A stretch of DNA of 37,608 nt from an uncultured Rikenellaceae bacterium (GCA_947054185.1 CAMRVW010000003.1:1-37608); one strand, 5' to 3'; counted from the first letter of the stretch, positions 8,750 through 20,208 are shown. Notes: generated from the letters alone by a model not told the origin. Numbers and translations: made by a program.

Positions 8750-9008
8750 ACAACCTCTTTTTGACCATATATGTGTCGATAAGAACCACCGAGGATTATC
8801 GTCCGCATGGTATATTCAACCCCCTTACATGGTCGATCTCTCTTTCGCACGGCTTTGTCTTCCATGTGAGGTGTTGTTTCTTGCGATACCGCTATTGCAT
8901 ATGTCATTACAAGCCTGCCGATTACACCTGACGGCAACAGCAAGCCACATAATAAGATGACGGGCAAAGAGGAATTTATCATGGGCATGGCATGTTTTAT
9001 TGTGCGAT
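8750..9008. other. Intergenic region between divergent cysQ and lpxK
   Basis: The full gap is about 445 nt (8687-9131) and carries a promoter at each end. The middle shows no convincing gene. A 101-codon minus-strand frame here overlaps the cysQ start and promoter and has no recognisable features beyond a hydrophobic beginning. Confidence 0.5.
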
Positions 9009-9041
9009 ATTTTTTATTTGCATAAAAAAATCATACCTTTG
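9009..9041 (+). promoter_or_regulatory. Candidate promoter of lpxK
   Basis: TACCTTTG at 9034-9041 matches the Bacteroidetes -7 box. The -33 region is a T-rich run (about 9009-9019); the only exact TTTG (9017-9020) is too close. It implies a leader of about 85 nt before the lpxK start at 9132. Confidence 0.45.
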
Positions 9042-9131
9042 GTCGGAAGTACACGCCTATGCAAGAGGCGATTATGGGCAAGGTACATTTTAGCGGCGGC
9101 GTCTGCATGTTGCCTTTATGGGATTACCGAT

Positions 9132-10193
9132 ATGTTGAAAAAGATATTTACAGCACCTGTATCATGGGTTTACGGCTTGGCGATATCCATACGCCACCTG
9201 CTGTTCGATATAGGTGTGCTCAAAAGCGTCGAGTTCGACATACCCGTGATATGCGTGGGCAACATCACCGTGGGGGGGACGGGCAAGACCCCGCATGCCG
9301 AGTACATCATACGCCACCTGGAGCCTCATTTCAACATTGCCGTGCTCTCGCGCGGGTACAAGCGTCGCACCAAGGGTTTTGTATTGTCGACGGAGCGTTC
9401 GACGGCTTCAGAGATAGGCGACGAGCCCAAGTTGTTGAAGATCAAGTTCCCGCACATACCGGTGGCCGTATGCGAGAAGCGCGTGACGGGAGTGGAGATG
9501 ATACGGCGCGCCCATCCCGAGGTTGACATGATAATACTCGACGACGGCTTTCAGCACCGTTACATCAAACCGCGCGTCAACATAGTGCTGATGGATTATT
9601 CACGCCCCATATACCGCGACCGTCTGTTGCCGTCGGGACGGTTGCGCGACCTCAAATGCTCTATCGAGCGCGCCCACATGGTGATAGTGACCAAGTGTCC
9701 GCCGCAGACCAAGCCCATAGACATGCGCATAGTCTCCAAGCACCTCGACATAAGGCCTTTTCAGTCGCTTTTCTTCACAACCATGACGTCGGCAGAGCCG
9801 GTGCCTCTTTATGAGGGGATAGGCATGCCGCTGACCGACAGACACGATGCGGTGGTGATGACAGCCATTGCCAACCCCGCACACATGATAAGCCGGGCCA
9901 AAGAGCGTTTCAACGTCGTCGCCACGCTCATATATCCCGATCATTACGCATACAGAAACAAAGACATAGCCGCAATGGAGGCGGCCGTGGCAAAAGGCGG
10001 AGACAACACCGTCATACTCACGACAGAGAAGGACGCCGTAAAGTTATCCGCGCCCGAGAAGATACCCGGGCACATACGCAAACGCCTCTATTACATTCCA
10101 ATATCCATCGAGTTCATGACCGATTTCAGACACAACAATCCCAAGTTGTTTTTTGAGGCACTGAACAAATATATCCACAAGATAACTTACTGA
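9132..10193 (+). CDS. lpxK: Tetraacyldisaccharide 4'-kinase (lipid A biosynthesis)
   Basis: A 353-residue inner-membrane-associated kinase that phosphorylates the 4' position of the lipid A disaccharide precursor. The N-terminal hydrophobic helix (about 8-30) is followed by the P-loop VGNITVGGTGKTP (about 42-54), LSRGYKRRTKGF, and the catalytic-region motif LDDGFQHR (about 136-143). The open frame extends upstream to 9000, but the first 44 codons lack family similarity and would include the promoter. ATG 9132 gives the canonical N-terminus. It is followed by a small terminator and then a repeat-rich island. Confidence 0.94.
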   Translation: MLKKIFTAPVSWVYGLAISIRHLLFDIGVLKSVEFDIPVICVGNITVGGTGKTPHAEYIIRHLEPHFNIAVLSRGYKRRTKGFVLSTERSTASEIGDEPKLLKIKFPHIPVAVCEKRVTGVEMIRRAHPEVDMIILDDGFQHRYIKPRVNIVLMDYSRPIYRDRLLPSGRLRDLKCSIERAHMVIVTKCPPQTKPIDMRIVSKHLDIRPFQSLFFTTMTSAEPVPLYEGIGMPLTDRHDAVVMTAIANPAHMISRAKERFNVVATLIYPDHYAYRNKDIAAMEAAVAKGGDNTVILTTEKDAVKLSAPEKIPGHIRKRLYYIPISIEFMTDFRHNNPKLFFEALNKYIHKITY

Positions 10194-10219
10194 AAGTTCC
10201 TTTCCGATTGTCGGCAATT

Positions 10220-10239
10220 AGCGGATGAAGCCGCTTTTT
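10220..10239 (+). terminator. Small intrinsic terminator after lpxK
   Basis: AGCGG (10220-10224) pairs with CCGCT (10231-10235) around a 6-nt loop, followed by a T-run, 27 nt after the lpxK stop. Confidence 0.5.
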
Positions 10240-10243
10240 ACAG

Positions 10244-10840
10244 GTGATTTCGCGACCCGGCTGCCGGAGGGCTATGTGGCTTGACGTGAAGGAGCCACAG
10301 ACCGAGACTGCCAACCCGAAACAGGCATCGGGCGGCGCCACCTTTGCCACCAAACTGCCGTCACAGTGCAGCGGTACTCGTGCGGAGTCACACGGTAAGT
10401 TCTATCAGTGGGGCATCAATGTGGCATGGAACACCACAGGGTCATCGGCCGCAGGTGCCACCCCGAGCGGGTCTTGGAGTTCGAGCTATCCATCTAACTG
10501 GAACACCCATCCCTGTCCCGATGGTTACCGTCTGCCGACCGATACAGAGTTCCGGAACCTGATAAACAGCAGTACCGTCAGTCGAGGCGGCGGGTGGAGC
10601 AGCTCCGATTATGGCTATATCAAGTTCACCTCAGGCTCTAATTCAGTTGAGTTTCCAGCTGTCGGTTACCGCGACGATAGTACGTCCGGTACGTTACGCG
10701 AGGCGGGTACGGACGGATACTATTGGTCTGCATTTGCACTCACTTATTACGGCGTGTCAGATTTGTGCTTCAATAGCAGCGGTTTGTACGTGGGTGGCGG
10801 CGATAAAGCTGACGGCCATAGCGTGCGTTGTGTCCGCTAA
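10244..10840 (+). pseudogene. FISUMP-domain (Fib_succ_major) protein, 5'-truncated
   Basis: An open frame of about 198 codons without an ATG (GTG at best), starting immediately after the lpxK terminator and without a visible promoter or signal peptide. From about residue 28 it reads as a FISUMP domain: FYQWGINVAW, then NTHPCPDGYRLPTDTEFRNL, a VEFPAVGYRD segment, DGYYWSA, and the hallmark C-terminus SVRCVR. Intact relatives are normally secreted or lipoprotein and longer at the N-terminus, so this looks like a 3' gene fragment, although the domain itself is intact. A second fragment faces it at 11407-11670. The codons between YYWSA and SVRCVR differ strongly between copies while the flanks are conserved. 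It could be a silent donor or target copy rather than simple decay. Confidence 0.7.
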
Positions 10841-10871
10841 ATATTAATACTTTGGTCCTTTGATTTCTTTG

Positions 10872-10886
10872 GGTGTCACGGACACC
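10872..10886 (+). terminator. ACG-loop hairpin after FISUMP fragment 1
   Basis: GGTGTC-ACG-GACACC followed by TTTTTGAT, 31 nt past the stop codon; a good small intrinsic terminator. The same hairpin type, with compensating base changes, follows FISUMP fragment 2 and occurs in all three palindromic cassettes. Confidence 0.65.
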
Positions 10887-11372
10887 TTTTTGATAGTCTT
10901 CCGTGTGCTTTTGGCGTTATGGAGAGCGGGACGGAGTCTGCGGAGGGCAAGGAGAGAAAGTCATGTGCTTCACAGCTTTACTTAATTCACTGACCTATAA
11001 TTGCTGTGCGGTGTTGCGGCCCTCCGTTGGCGGAGGCTCCGGGCCGCTCGGGCCTTGTTCCTCGGCCCGTTTGCAAGGAATTTGTGTGCGGTGTTCGTTT
11101 CCCTCAGACCGCGCCTGCCGGGAATGGTGGGCCGAGCCTGCGGGGGCAATGCGGATAGGTGATGCGCGTAACAACCGTGCTTAAGTCACTGAACTGTAAC
11201 AGTCAGGCGGGGTTACATGCCTCCGCGGGGGAGGCGCCGGCCCGTTACGCCTCGTTCCTCGCCCCCTGCCGCCACAAAGCCATAAAAATCCTGCCCGCCC
11301 CACTTCCAACCGCACAACCTGTTGTGCAACCGACCACGCTGCCAACTTTTCGCCCCGGCAGGTCATCAGAAA
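10887..11372. repeat. GC-rich repeat block between convergent FISUMP fragments
   Basis: Contains two related direct units, starting near 10985 (TTCACTGACCTATAA) and 11184 (GTCACTGAACTGTAA). Each is followed by a GC-rich self-complementary segment (CCTCCGTTGGCGGAGG at 11021-11036; GCCTCCGCGGGGGAGGC around 11219-11235). Related units lie inverted in 32480-32840, and part of one at 1-150. I see no gene here. Confidence 0.65.
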
Positions 11373-11387
11373 GGTGTTCGTAACACC
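11373..11387 (-). terminator. ACG-loop hairpin after FISUMP fragment 2
   Basis: On the minus strand GGTGTT-ACG-AACACC followed by TTTCTGA, about 20 nt past the stop of the minus-strand FISUMP fragment. It differs from the 10872 hairpin by a paired C-G to T-A change. Confidence 0.6.
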
Positions 11388-11406
11388 CAAAGAACCAAAG
11401 AATTAA

Positions 11407-11670
11407 TCATTGGCGGACACAACGCACGCTCCGACCGTGCTGCTTGTCATAGTGACTCGCTTTCAAATTTCCGCTATCGAAGTGGACCCCGTGTGTGCTG
11501 ATAGAACTGGCTGCAACAGATGACCAATAGACGCCGCGTGTGCCCGCATATGTCAACGCACCTGACGAATAGTTGCGCCAACCGACAGCTGTAAACTCCA
11601 ACTTCTTGGAACTATCTGTTTTTAGTGTCAAGGTGATATAACCATAGTCTGATGATGTCCATCCCCCGCG
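11407..11670 (-). pseudogene. FISUMP-domain C-terminal fragment
   Basis: About 87 codons of open frame, with no ATG, matching the C-terminal half of the FISUMP domain: RGGWTSSDYGYITLTL, LEFTAVGWRNYSSGAL, GTRGVYWSS, SVRCVRQ. It aligns with the fragment at 10244-10840 without gaps over most of its length, and its 3' flank (TTCTTTGG, then the ACG hairpin) is also shared. The match stops at about 11670, exactly where palindromic cassette B begins, so the cassette boundary coincides with loss of the 5' part. The variable stretch between VYWSS and SVRCV differs at most codons from copy 1. Confidence 0.75.
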
Positions 11671-11804
11671 CCATCTTTTACCGCCCAGCCCTTATTGTTT
11701 GCTGCACTGCCTCATTTTTGTCTGCCGTATTGCCCCACACCCTTCCCGCGAGAGCCATGGCCCATGTTTTGATATACTTTAGGAATCAGCCCCAAAGGCC
11801 AAAA

Positions 11805-11861
11805 ACGTCTGAGTCATAAATGTGTAAGACGCATGTCGAAACACATTTATGACTCAGACGT
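11805..11861 (-). terminator. Perfect 21-bp inverted repeat, 15-nt loop (copy B)
   Basis: Arms 11805-11825 and 11841-11861, same sequence as copy A, loop 11826-11840 with GAC-GCAT-GTC. Followed by TTTTT on the minus strand, about 140 nt downstream of the beta-galactosidase stop. Probable terminator or structured 3' element. Confidence 0.6.
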
Positions 11862-11897
11862 ACTTATTCCTTAGTTGTTTCTCAATATTCTCAAAAC

Positions 11898-11912
11898 GGG
11901 GTCCGTGACCCC
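11898..11912 (-). terminator. ACG-loop hairpin (copy B)
   Basis: GGGGTC-ACG-GACCCC followed by GTTTTGA on the minus strand, about 90 nt past the beta-galactosidase stop; identical to copy A. Confidence 0.55.
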
Positions 11913-12000
11913 TCCCCCGGAAGGGCCGCCGGAGGCAGTTTCAGCAATACAAAAACGGCAGTTCCGGCAAAAACGGCAGTCCCCGCAAACCAACACGGCG

Positions 12001-15171
<3,171 letters not shown>

Positions 15172-15323
15172 TTAGTCTTTAAAAGTAATCATTTTGTTAC
15201 GGCCTCCGCCGCTTGAAAAACCTATCGCGGGCACGAAAACCCAAGCGCGATGTATTTAATGCATAACAGTGTTGTAATCAGTGGCTTGATGATGATGTGC
15301 CGCATCTGTTCTTCCGCCTTTTG

Positions 15324-15331
15324 CAAAGATA
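15324..15331 (-). promoter_or_regulatory. Candidate -7 box upstream of beta-galactosidase gene
   Basis: TATCTTTG on the minus strand. No clear TTTG at -33. It would give a leader of about 158 nt. The 240-nt gap 15160-15399 shows no other feature. Confidence 0.45.
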
Positions 15332-15399
15332 GTTTCTTTTTGTAAAAGAATGAAATGTAAAATACGACGTTTTTGCTGCACTGCATACGCCTGTGTGGG

Positions 15400-15846
15400 T
15401 TAATCTCTGTCTATCCTTACGAATGTGCCGTCTGCCGAGTAAAGCAACTCAAGCCCGTTGCCTGTCGATATCTCGTAACCGCCGGGCATGCGTTCCGCCT
15501 TATGAATGCCGACACCGGGGTAACGTACGGCAACGTCGGCGACGATGTTCTGAGGCACTATGCCTTCGGGCACTGTCGAAAAATGGCAGTCCACGCTTTC
15601 CCAGTTGCCGTCGCTGTCAAACTCTATCTCGATGCCGCCCCCGAGTCTCACTTCAAATTCTTTGTCTCCGTCATTGCGTTCGCGTTCGGCATATATGTCG
15701 CTTTCGCTCGGGAAAAATGTCTCGATGAAATTTTGGGCCTTGGCCGGTAACTTGTGATACGGAATCTCTCTGTCATCCTTGCATCCGACTGCCAAAAGCA
15801 GATATGCGATGCCTGCCAACATTGTTAAACGAGTTTTGTTTTTCAT
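15400..15846 (-). CDS. PepSY-like (BLIP-like) lipoprotein
   Basis: A 148-residue lipoprotein: hydrophobic N-terminus ending AVGC with Cys22 as the likely lipidated residue. The mature part resembles Bacteroidetes PepSY-like / putative beta-lactamase-inhibitor-like proteins (LPAKAQNFIETFFP, then IEIEFDSDGNWESVDC, LPxxIxxY-type repeats such as VPEGIVPQNI and a second copy of the fold). These are small periplasmic proteins of unknown role. The start at 15846 (MKNKTRL) is preferred over an in-frame codon 48 nt upstream because it begins the signal peptide. It lies 62 nt behind the lipocalin-like gene, probably on the same transcript. Confidence 0.8.
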   Translation of the reverse strand: MKNKTRLTMLAGIAYLLLAVGCKDDREIPYHKLPAKAQNFIETFFPSESDIYAERERNDGDKEFEVRLGGGIEIEFDSDGNWESVDCHFSTVPEGIVPQNIVADVAVRYPGVGIHKAERMPGGYEISTGNGLELLYSADGTFVRIDRD

Positions 15847-15908
15847 GCTTTTAAATTTTAAGGAGTTGTGTTGTTCAGATGTATGTGTGTCCAAGGTGCC
15901 GCCGCCGG

Positions 15909-16259
15909 TCAGCGCTTATGGTATTTGGTGGTCGCCCCGCCCCTTTTGAGCCACAGCTCGTTGTCTGAGAGTCTCTCTATCACAAGGGTGTCCGTGAAAG
16001 GTATGGTCGTGCCGTTGCCTATGCTTTTGCCCGAGAGAATGAGCCTGTCGCCCTGCTTCTGCCAACTCTCGAATTGCAGTGTGGCCATGTTTATGGACGA
16101 TGCCTTGCCGCCCGCCTCAAGGTTTATGCCCTGCACCTGATCCTCCATGCCGGGTACCGGCTCGACCCAGCCGCCCTCGATGCCGCTGCCGTCGCATGCC
16201 GTGAGTGCAATGGCCGATATAAGCCCGCACATGCTTTTAAAGATGATTTTCGTTGTCAT
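15909..16259 (-). CDS. Lipocalin-like lipoprotein (Lipocalin_3-type)
   Basis: A 116-residue lipoprotein with lipobox LTAC (Cys22). The mature part matches the short Bacteroidetes lipocalin-like family: GGWVEPVPGMEDQVQGI, LEAGGKASSINMATLQFESW, LSGKSIGNGTTIPFTDTLVIE. The ligand is unknown. It is divergent from tig, with both promoters within about 80 nt, and is likely co-transcribed with the PepSY-like lipoprotein downstream. Confidence 0.85.
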   Translation of the reverse strand: MTTKIIFKSMCGLISAIALTACDGSGIEGGWVEPVPGMEDQVQGINLEAGGKASSINMATLQFESWQKQGDRLILSGKSIGNGTTIPFTDTLVIERLSDNELWLKRGGATTKYHKR

Positions 16260-16300
16260 GATACTGTGTGGTAAATGTCGGATGGCTTGTCCGTCTTGGG

Positions 16301-16308
16301 CAAAGATA
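16301..16308 (-). promoter_or_regulatory. Candidate -7 box of the lipocalin-like gene
   Basis: TATCTTTG on the minus strand, about 42 nt upstream of the start codon; no exact -33 box. Confidence 0.5.
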
Positions 16309-16346
16309 GGAAAAATAGCTGTTGCGGCATCACATGTCCATAAAGA

Positions 16347-16377
16347 TTTGAACGGAAAAGAAAATTGACTATATTTG
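16347..16377 (+). promoter_or_regulatory. Promoter of tig
   Basis: TTTG (16347-16350), 19 nt, TATATTTG (16370-16377): a full match to the Bacteroidetes sigma-ABfr consensus. The leader would be about 28 nt. Confidence 0.75.
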
Positions 16378-16410
16378 CGGTCGCTTTATGTGCATTTTAA
16401 TCTGATAAAT

Positions 16411-17730
16411 ATGAATATAGTAAAAGAAGATCTCGGAGGCCAAAGATTGCTTGTCAAGGTGAGCGTTGCAGAGGCCGACTATAAAGAGGCGGTCGACAAG
16501 GCCCTCAAGGCATACAGAAAAAAGGCCAACATACCCGGTTTCCGTCCCGGAATGGCTCCTGCCGGTGTCATCAACAAGATGTATCGCCGCAGCACCGTTG
16601 CCGACGAGTCTTACCGCAAGGCATCGTCAGAGCTTATCAAATATCTTGAAGACAATAAGATAGAGATAGTGGGCGAGCCCATGCCGGCAGAAAACCACCC
16701 CGAGCTTCATTTTGACACCGCTGTCGATTTCGAGTTCTGGTTCGAGGTGGGCGTAAAACCCGAGGTGGCCGTCGACCTTGCCAAGGTAAAGGTTACCAAA
16801 TACGATGTCGAGATAGATAACGACATGCGCGCCTCTTACAAAGAGAACTATCTGCGCCGCTTCGGCAAGCTCGTCGATGTCGACACGGCCGAGAAGGACG
16901 ATGCCGTCAGCGCCACCCTCACCGGCGGCGACATAACTGTCGACGATGCTTACATCGGCCTTACCGCCATGGATGAAGACAAACGCAAGCCCTTCTTAGG
17001 CAAGAAGGTGGGCGACAAGATAAAGGTCAACATCGAGGAGCTTTACCCCCAGAAGTCGCAACGTGCGGCCATACTCTCGGTCAAGGAGGCCGAGTTGGAG
17101 GGCATCGCTCCCGAGTTCGAGGCCACCATATCGCGCATACGTCGTTTTGCCGCTCCCGAGCTTAACGAAGAGTTCTTCAAAGAGGCCTTCCCCGACGGCA
17201 AAATCACCGACGAGGCCGGTCTTGACGCCTTTGTCGAAGAGCAGATAAAAGGCGAGCTCACCCGCGAGAGCGACCACAAGCTGGCTGTCGACACGCGCGA
17301 GGCTGTCGTGAAGGCTGCCGCCCTCACCCTGCCCGACGAGTTCCTCAAAAGATGGCTCGTGGCGATAAACGAGGGTAAGTTCACCATGGAAGACATCGAA
17401 CGCGAGTTCGATACCTTCAAAGAGATGATGACCTGGGATATCCTCCAGCGCCATTACCTCAAAGAGGCGGGCCTCACCGTCGATAACGACGACATCAAGG
17501 CCGAGGCGCGCAACCTCGCAGCCATGCAGTTCGCCTATTACGGCATGCCCAACCCCGAAGAGTCGATGCTCGACAATTACGTGGGTCACATCATGGGCAA
17601 CAAAGAGGAGGTGCGCAAGCTCTATGAACGCGTCACCGAGTCTAAGGTTGTCGCATACCTCGACACCAAGGTGAAGATCACCGCCAAGAAGATCTCGACC
17701 AAAGACTTCATGGCGTTGCTCCAGGCGTAA
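16411..17730 (+). CDS. tig: Trigger factor (ribosome-associated chaperone)
   Basis: A 439-residue trigger factor that binds the ribosome exit tunnel and assists folding of nascent chains. The N-terminal domain carries the ribosome-docking signature GFRPGMAP (residues 43-50; canonical GFRxGxxP). The middle is a divergent version of the PPIase domain and the C-terminal half is the helical SurA-like chaperone region. The open frame starts at 16375, but that overlaps the promoter; ATG 16411 (MNIVKEDLGGQ) gives the family N-terminus. A strong terminator follows. Confidence 0.93.
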   Translation: MNIVKEDLGGQRLLVKVSVAEADYKEAVDKALKAYRKKANIPGFRPGMAPAGVINKMYRRSTVADESYRKASSELIKYLEDNKIEIVGEPMPAENHPELHFDTAVDFEFWFEVGVKPEVAVDLAKVKVTKYDVEIDNDMRASYKENYLRRFGKLVDVDTAEKDDAVSATLTGGDITVDDAYIGLTAMDEDKRKPFLGKKVGDKIKVNIEELYPQKSQRAAILSVKEAELEGIAPEFEATISRIRRFAAPELNEEFFKEAFPDGKITDEAGLDAFVEEQIKGELTRESDHKLAVDTREAVVKAAALTLPDEFLKRWLVAINEGKFTMEDIEREFDTFKEMMTWDILQRHYLKEAGLTVDNDDIKAEARNLAAMQFAYYGMPNPEESMLDNYVGHIMGNKEEVRKLYERVTESKVVAYLDTKVKITAKKISTKDFMALLQA

Positions 17731-17793
17731 GGCGATGTGTTTCGCCGCTCGTTCGCTTCTGGCGGCATGGCGGTCGGGAACACTTGAGATAGA

Positions 17794-17828
17794 AAGCGGA
17801 GACATCGTTTCGAATGTCTCCGCTTTTT
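17794..17828 (+). terminator. Intrinsic terminator after tig
   Basis: A 12-bp stem (17794-17805 with 17814-17825), 8-nt loop, T-run to 17828. Located 64 nt after the tig stop. Confidence 0.85.
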
Positions 17829-18058
17829 GTTTCGACCCGGGGGAGAGGGTCCCGACTGGGCAGTGCCCTTTCCGGTGGTGTTAACATAAAACGACACGCC
17901 CCGCATAGACGCCCGGGAGGTCGTCGGCGAGTGCGGGAAGAACTGCTTCGGATCGTCCGGCGCATATATGGCAGACTGCCGTCTTGTTGTGAATGTTTGA
18001 TTTGATAGGGGGATAGAGATGATTTTGTATTAAAAGCGTGTGTTTTATGAAAAAAAAG
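17829..18058. other. Intergenic region between tig terminator and DUF418 gene
   Basis: No gene seen. Minus-strand open frames here lack start context and family features. AT content rises towards 18050. Confidence 0.5.
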
Positions 18059-18066
18059 TATCTTTA
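18059..18066 (+). promoter_or_regulatory. Weak candidate -7 box of the DUF418 gene
   Basis: TATCTTTA, one mismatch to TAnnTTTG, 27 nt before the start codon, without a well-spaced -33 box. Confidence 0.3.
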
Positions 18067-18093
18067 CGACCGTAAACATTAAAGATATTAACA

Positions 18094-19293
18094 ATGAATT
18101 CTTCCGTACCTTTGGCTTCCGACCGTCTCAGCGTGGTCGATGCCCTCAGGGGGTTCGCCCTGCTGGCCATCGTTCTTCTGCACAACTTGGAGCACTATAA
18201 CATCTATTTCGCTCCCGAAGGCCTTCCCGAGTGGCTTCAGCGGCTCGACGGCACAATGTGGCGCACCACCTTTTTTCTGCTCGCGGGCAAGGCTTACGCC
18301 ACCTTCTCGTTGCTTTTCGGCTTCAGCTTCTATGTGCAGATGCGCAACGCCCGTGGTCGGGGTGTCGATTTCCGTGCGCGGTTTGCGTGGCGCATGCTTC
18401 TGCTGGCGGGCTTTTCGCAGCTTCACGCCCTCTTCTATAACGGCGACATATTGTTGCTCTATGCGGTCATGGGTCTGGTGCTGATACCGGCGTCTGGATG
18501 GAAAAACCGCACCGTCTTCATTGTGGCCACCGTGCTGATGTTGCAGCCGTTGGAGTGGGGCAAGGTCATATATGCCATGCTCAACCCCGATTACCGCGAC
18601 CCGGTCACCGCCTTCGGCCGCTATGCCGGGCAGGCCTATATGGTGGGCACTCAGGGCAACTTCGTTCAAACCCTGCGCGATAATATATGGAACGGGCAGC
18701 TCTTCAACAGCCTGTGGCAGATAGGTGCCGGACGGCTGTTTCAAACCCCCGCCCTCTTCCTTTACGGCATGCTGCTCGGTCGCCTCGACCTTTTCAAACG
18801 CTCTGAACATGCCGTAAAGGTGTGGCGCAAATTGCTCGTTGCCGGCGTTGTGATGTTCATACCACTCTATCTGTTGCAGACTTACGTGCCCGCCCATATC
18901 GCAAACCCCGTCGTTGCAGCCCATTACGGAGTGGCCGTGCCTATGCTCGCCAACTTCGCCTTCATGACGGTGCTGGTATCTTTCTTTGTGCTGTGCTGGT
19001 TTCACAAGGGCGACGGTTATAAGTTCCAGCGTGCCGTGATACCTTACGGACGCATGAGCCTGACCAATTATATCACCCAGTCTGTCATCGGCGTCTGCCT
19101 CTATTACAATTTCGGGCTGGGGCTGTATCGGTCGACGGGTGCCACGCAGACGCTGCTCATAGGTCTGGGCATCTTCGCCGTGCAGCTCGTTTTCAGCCGT
19201 CTGTGGCTCGCCCGTCATAGGCAGGGGCCGCTTGAATATCTCTGGAAACGGGGTACATGGATAGGTTCCAAGACCGCCTCGCGTCAGGGTTGA
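18094..19293 (+). CDS. DUF418 (YeiB-like) multi-pass membrane protein
   Basis: A 399-residue integral membrane protein of the DUF418 / YeiB family. The N-terminus SVVDALRGFALLAIVLLHN is the family signature and resembles the first helix of acyltransferase-3-like proteins. About ten hydrophobic segments follow. The C-terminal part (about 240-390; YGRMSLTNYITQSVIGVCLYY) is the DUF418 domain proper. The function is not known; transport or acyl transfer has been suggested for relatives. nadC begins 54 nt downstream on the same strand. Confidence 0.88.
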   Translation: MNSSVPLASDRLSVVDALRGFALLAIVLLHNLEHYNIYFAPEGLPEWLQRLDGTMWRTTFFLLAGKAYATFSLLFGFSFYVQMRNARGRGVDFRARFAWRMLLLAGFSQLHALFYNGDILLLYAVMGLVLIPASGWKNRTVFIVATVLMLQPLEWGKVIYAMLNPDYRDPVTAFGRYAGQAYMVGTQGNFVQTLRDNIWNGQLFNSLWQIGAGRLFQTPALFLYGMLLGRLDLFKRSEHAVKVWRKLLVAGVVMFIPLYLLQTYVPAHIANPVVAAHYGVAVPMLANFAFMTVLVSFFVLCWFHKGDGYKFQRAVIPYGRMSLTNYITQSVIGVCLYYNFGLGLYRSTGATQTLLIGLGIFAVQLVFSRLWLARHRQGPLEYLWKRGTWIGSKTASRQG

Positions 19294-19325
19294 TCCACGG
19301 CGGCGGGCGAATCGGATTTTTTTAT

Positions 19326-19333
19326 TAAGTTTG
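19326..19333 (+). promoter_or_regulatory. Candidate -7 box of nadC
   Basis: TAAGTTTG matches TAnnTTTG, but lies only 14 nt before the nadC start, so the transcript would be almost leaderless. No matching -33 box. Co-transcription with the DUF418 gene is equally possible. Confidence 0.35.
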
Positions 19334-19347
19334 TAAACAAAAAAGGC

Positions 19348-20208
19348 ATGAAAAAAGAGTATATCCCATTTGTCAGCGACCTTATAGAGCTGGCTGTCAG
19401 GGAAGATATCGGTGACGGCGACCACACCTCGCTATCGACCATTCCGGCAGGAGAGAGGGGACGCATGAAGCTGCTTGTAAAGCAAGAGGGTGTGCTTGCC
19501 GGTGTCGAGGTTGCGCGCATGGTGTTCGAACGTCTTGTCGGCGACCTTGCATTCGATGGGTTGCTGGGCGATGGCGACAGGGTCAAACCCGGCGATGTGG
19601 CCTTTTACGTCAGCGGCAACATGATTTCGCTTTTGCAGTCTGAGCGCATCGTGCTCAATATAATGCAGCGCATGAGCGGCGTGGCCACCTGCACCGCCAT
19701 ATATGCCGATCGCATCAAGGGCTTCAAGGCTAAGGTGATAGATACGCGCAAGACCACTCCCGGCATGCGTGTGCTCGACAAGATGGCCGTTGCCATAGGC
19801 GGAGGAGGCAACCACCGCATAGGTCTGTTCGATATGATGCTCATCAAAGACAACCACATAGACTTTGCCGGAGGCGTGGCCGAGGCTCTCACACGTGCCA
19901 AGGATTACCTTGCCCGCACCGGCCGCCACCTGCCCATAGAGATAGAGACACGGTCGCTCTCAGACATAGAGACGGCCTTGGCCACCGGAGGTGCCGACCG
20001 CATAATGCTCGACAACTTCGACGTGGCGACCACCGCCGAGGCTGTAAGGCTCATAGACGGACGTGCCGAGGTTGAGTCGTCGGGAGGCATAACGCTCGAT
20101 ACCATAGCCGATTACGCAGCCACAGGCGTCGACTTCATATCTGTGGGAGCGCTTACCCATCAGATAAAAAGCCTCGACATGAGTCTTAAGTTCGTCGAGA
20201 TGGCATAA
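19348..20208 (+). CDS. nadC: Nicotinate-nucleotide diphosphorylase (carboxylating)
   Basis: A 286-residue quinolinate phosphoribosyltransferase that converts quinolinate and PRPP to nicotinate mononucleotide in de novo NAD synthesis. An N-terminal alpha/beta sandwich (about 1-115) precedes the barrel with RKTTPG (134-139), GGGGNHRIGL (about 151-160) and IKDNH (166-170), all characteristic substrate-binding motifs. The C-terminal 'VESSGGITLDTIADYAATGVD' region is also typical. Length is normal. nadA and nadB are not in the window. Confidence 0.95.
   Translation: MKKEYIPFVSDLIELAVREDIGDGDHTSLSTIPAGERGRMKLLVKQEGVLAGVEVARMVFERLVGDLAFDGLLGDGDRVKPGDVAFYVSGNMISLLQSERIVLNIMQRMSGVATCTAIYADRIKGFKAKVIDTRKTTPGMRVLDKMAVAIGGGGNHRIGLFDMMLIKDNHIDFAGGVAEALTRAKDYLARTGRHLPIEIETRSLSDIETALATGGADRIMLDNFDVATTAEAVRLIDGRAEVESSGGITLDTIADYAATGVDFISVGALTHQIKSLDMSLKFVEMA

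Larger units (their letters stand above)
11671..12000 (-). repeat. Palindromic cassette, copy B
   Basis: Closest relative of cassette A: the block from about 11752 to 11940 is nearly identical to 302-480. It has the perfect 21-bp inverted repeat (11805-11825 / 11841-11861), the ACG hairpin (11898-11912), the GC block, and two to three CGGCAGT-type short units (about 11955-11999) that run into the stop codon of the beta-galactosidase gene. The left end abuts the truncated FISUMP fragment. Confidence 0.8.

Noticed and set aside
8683-8988. 101-codon minus-strand frame upstream of cysQ
   Set aside because: It overlaps the cysQ start and its promoter and shows no family similarity beyond a hydrophobic stretch.
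10887-11372. Insertion sequence between the FISUMP fragments
   Set aside because: No transposase frame, no clear terminal inverted repeats or target duplication in the interval.
18088-19425. Long antisense frame opposite the DUF418 gene
   Set aside because: The plus-strand frame has the clear family signature; the antisense product is rich in His/Gln with no domain.
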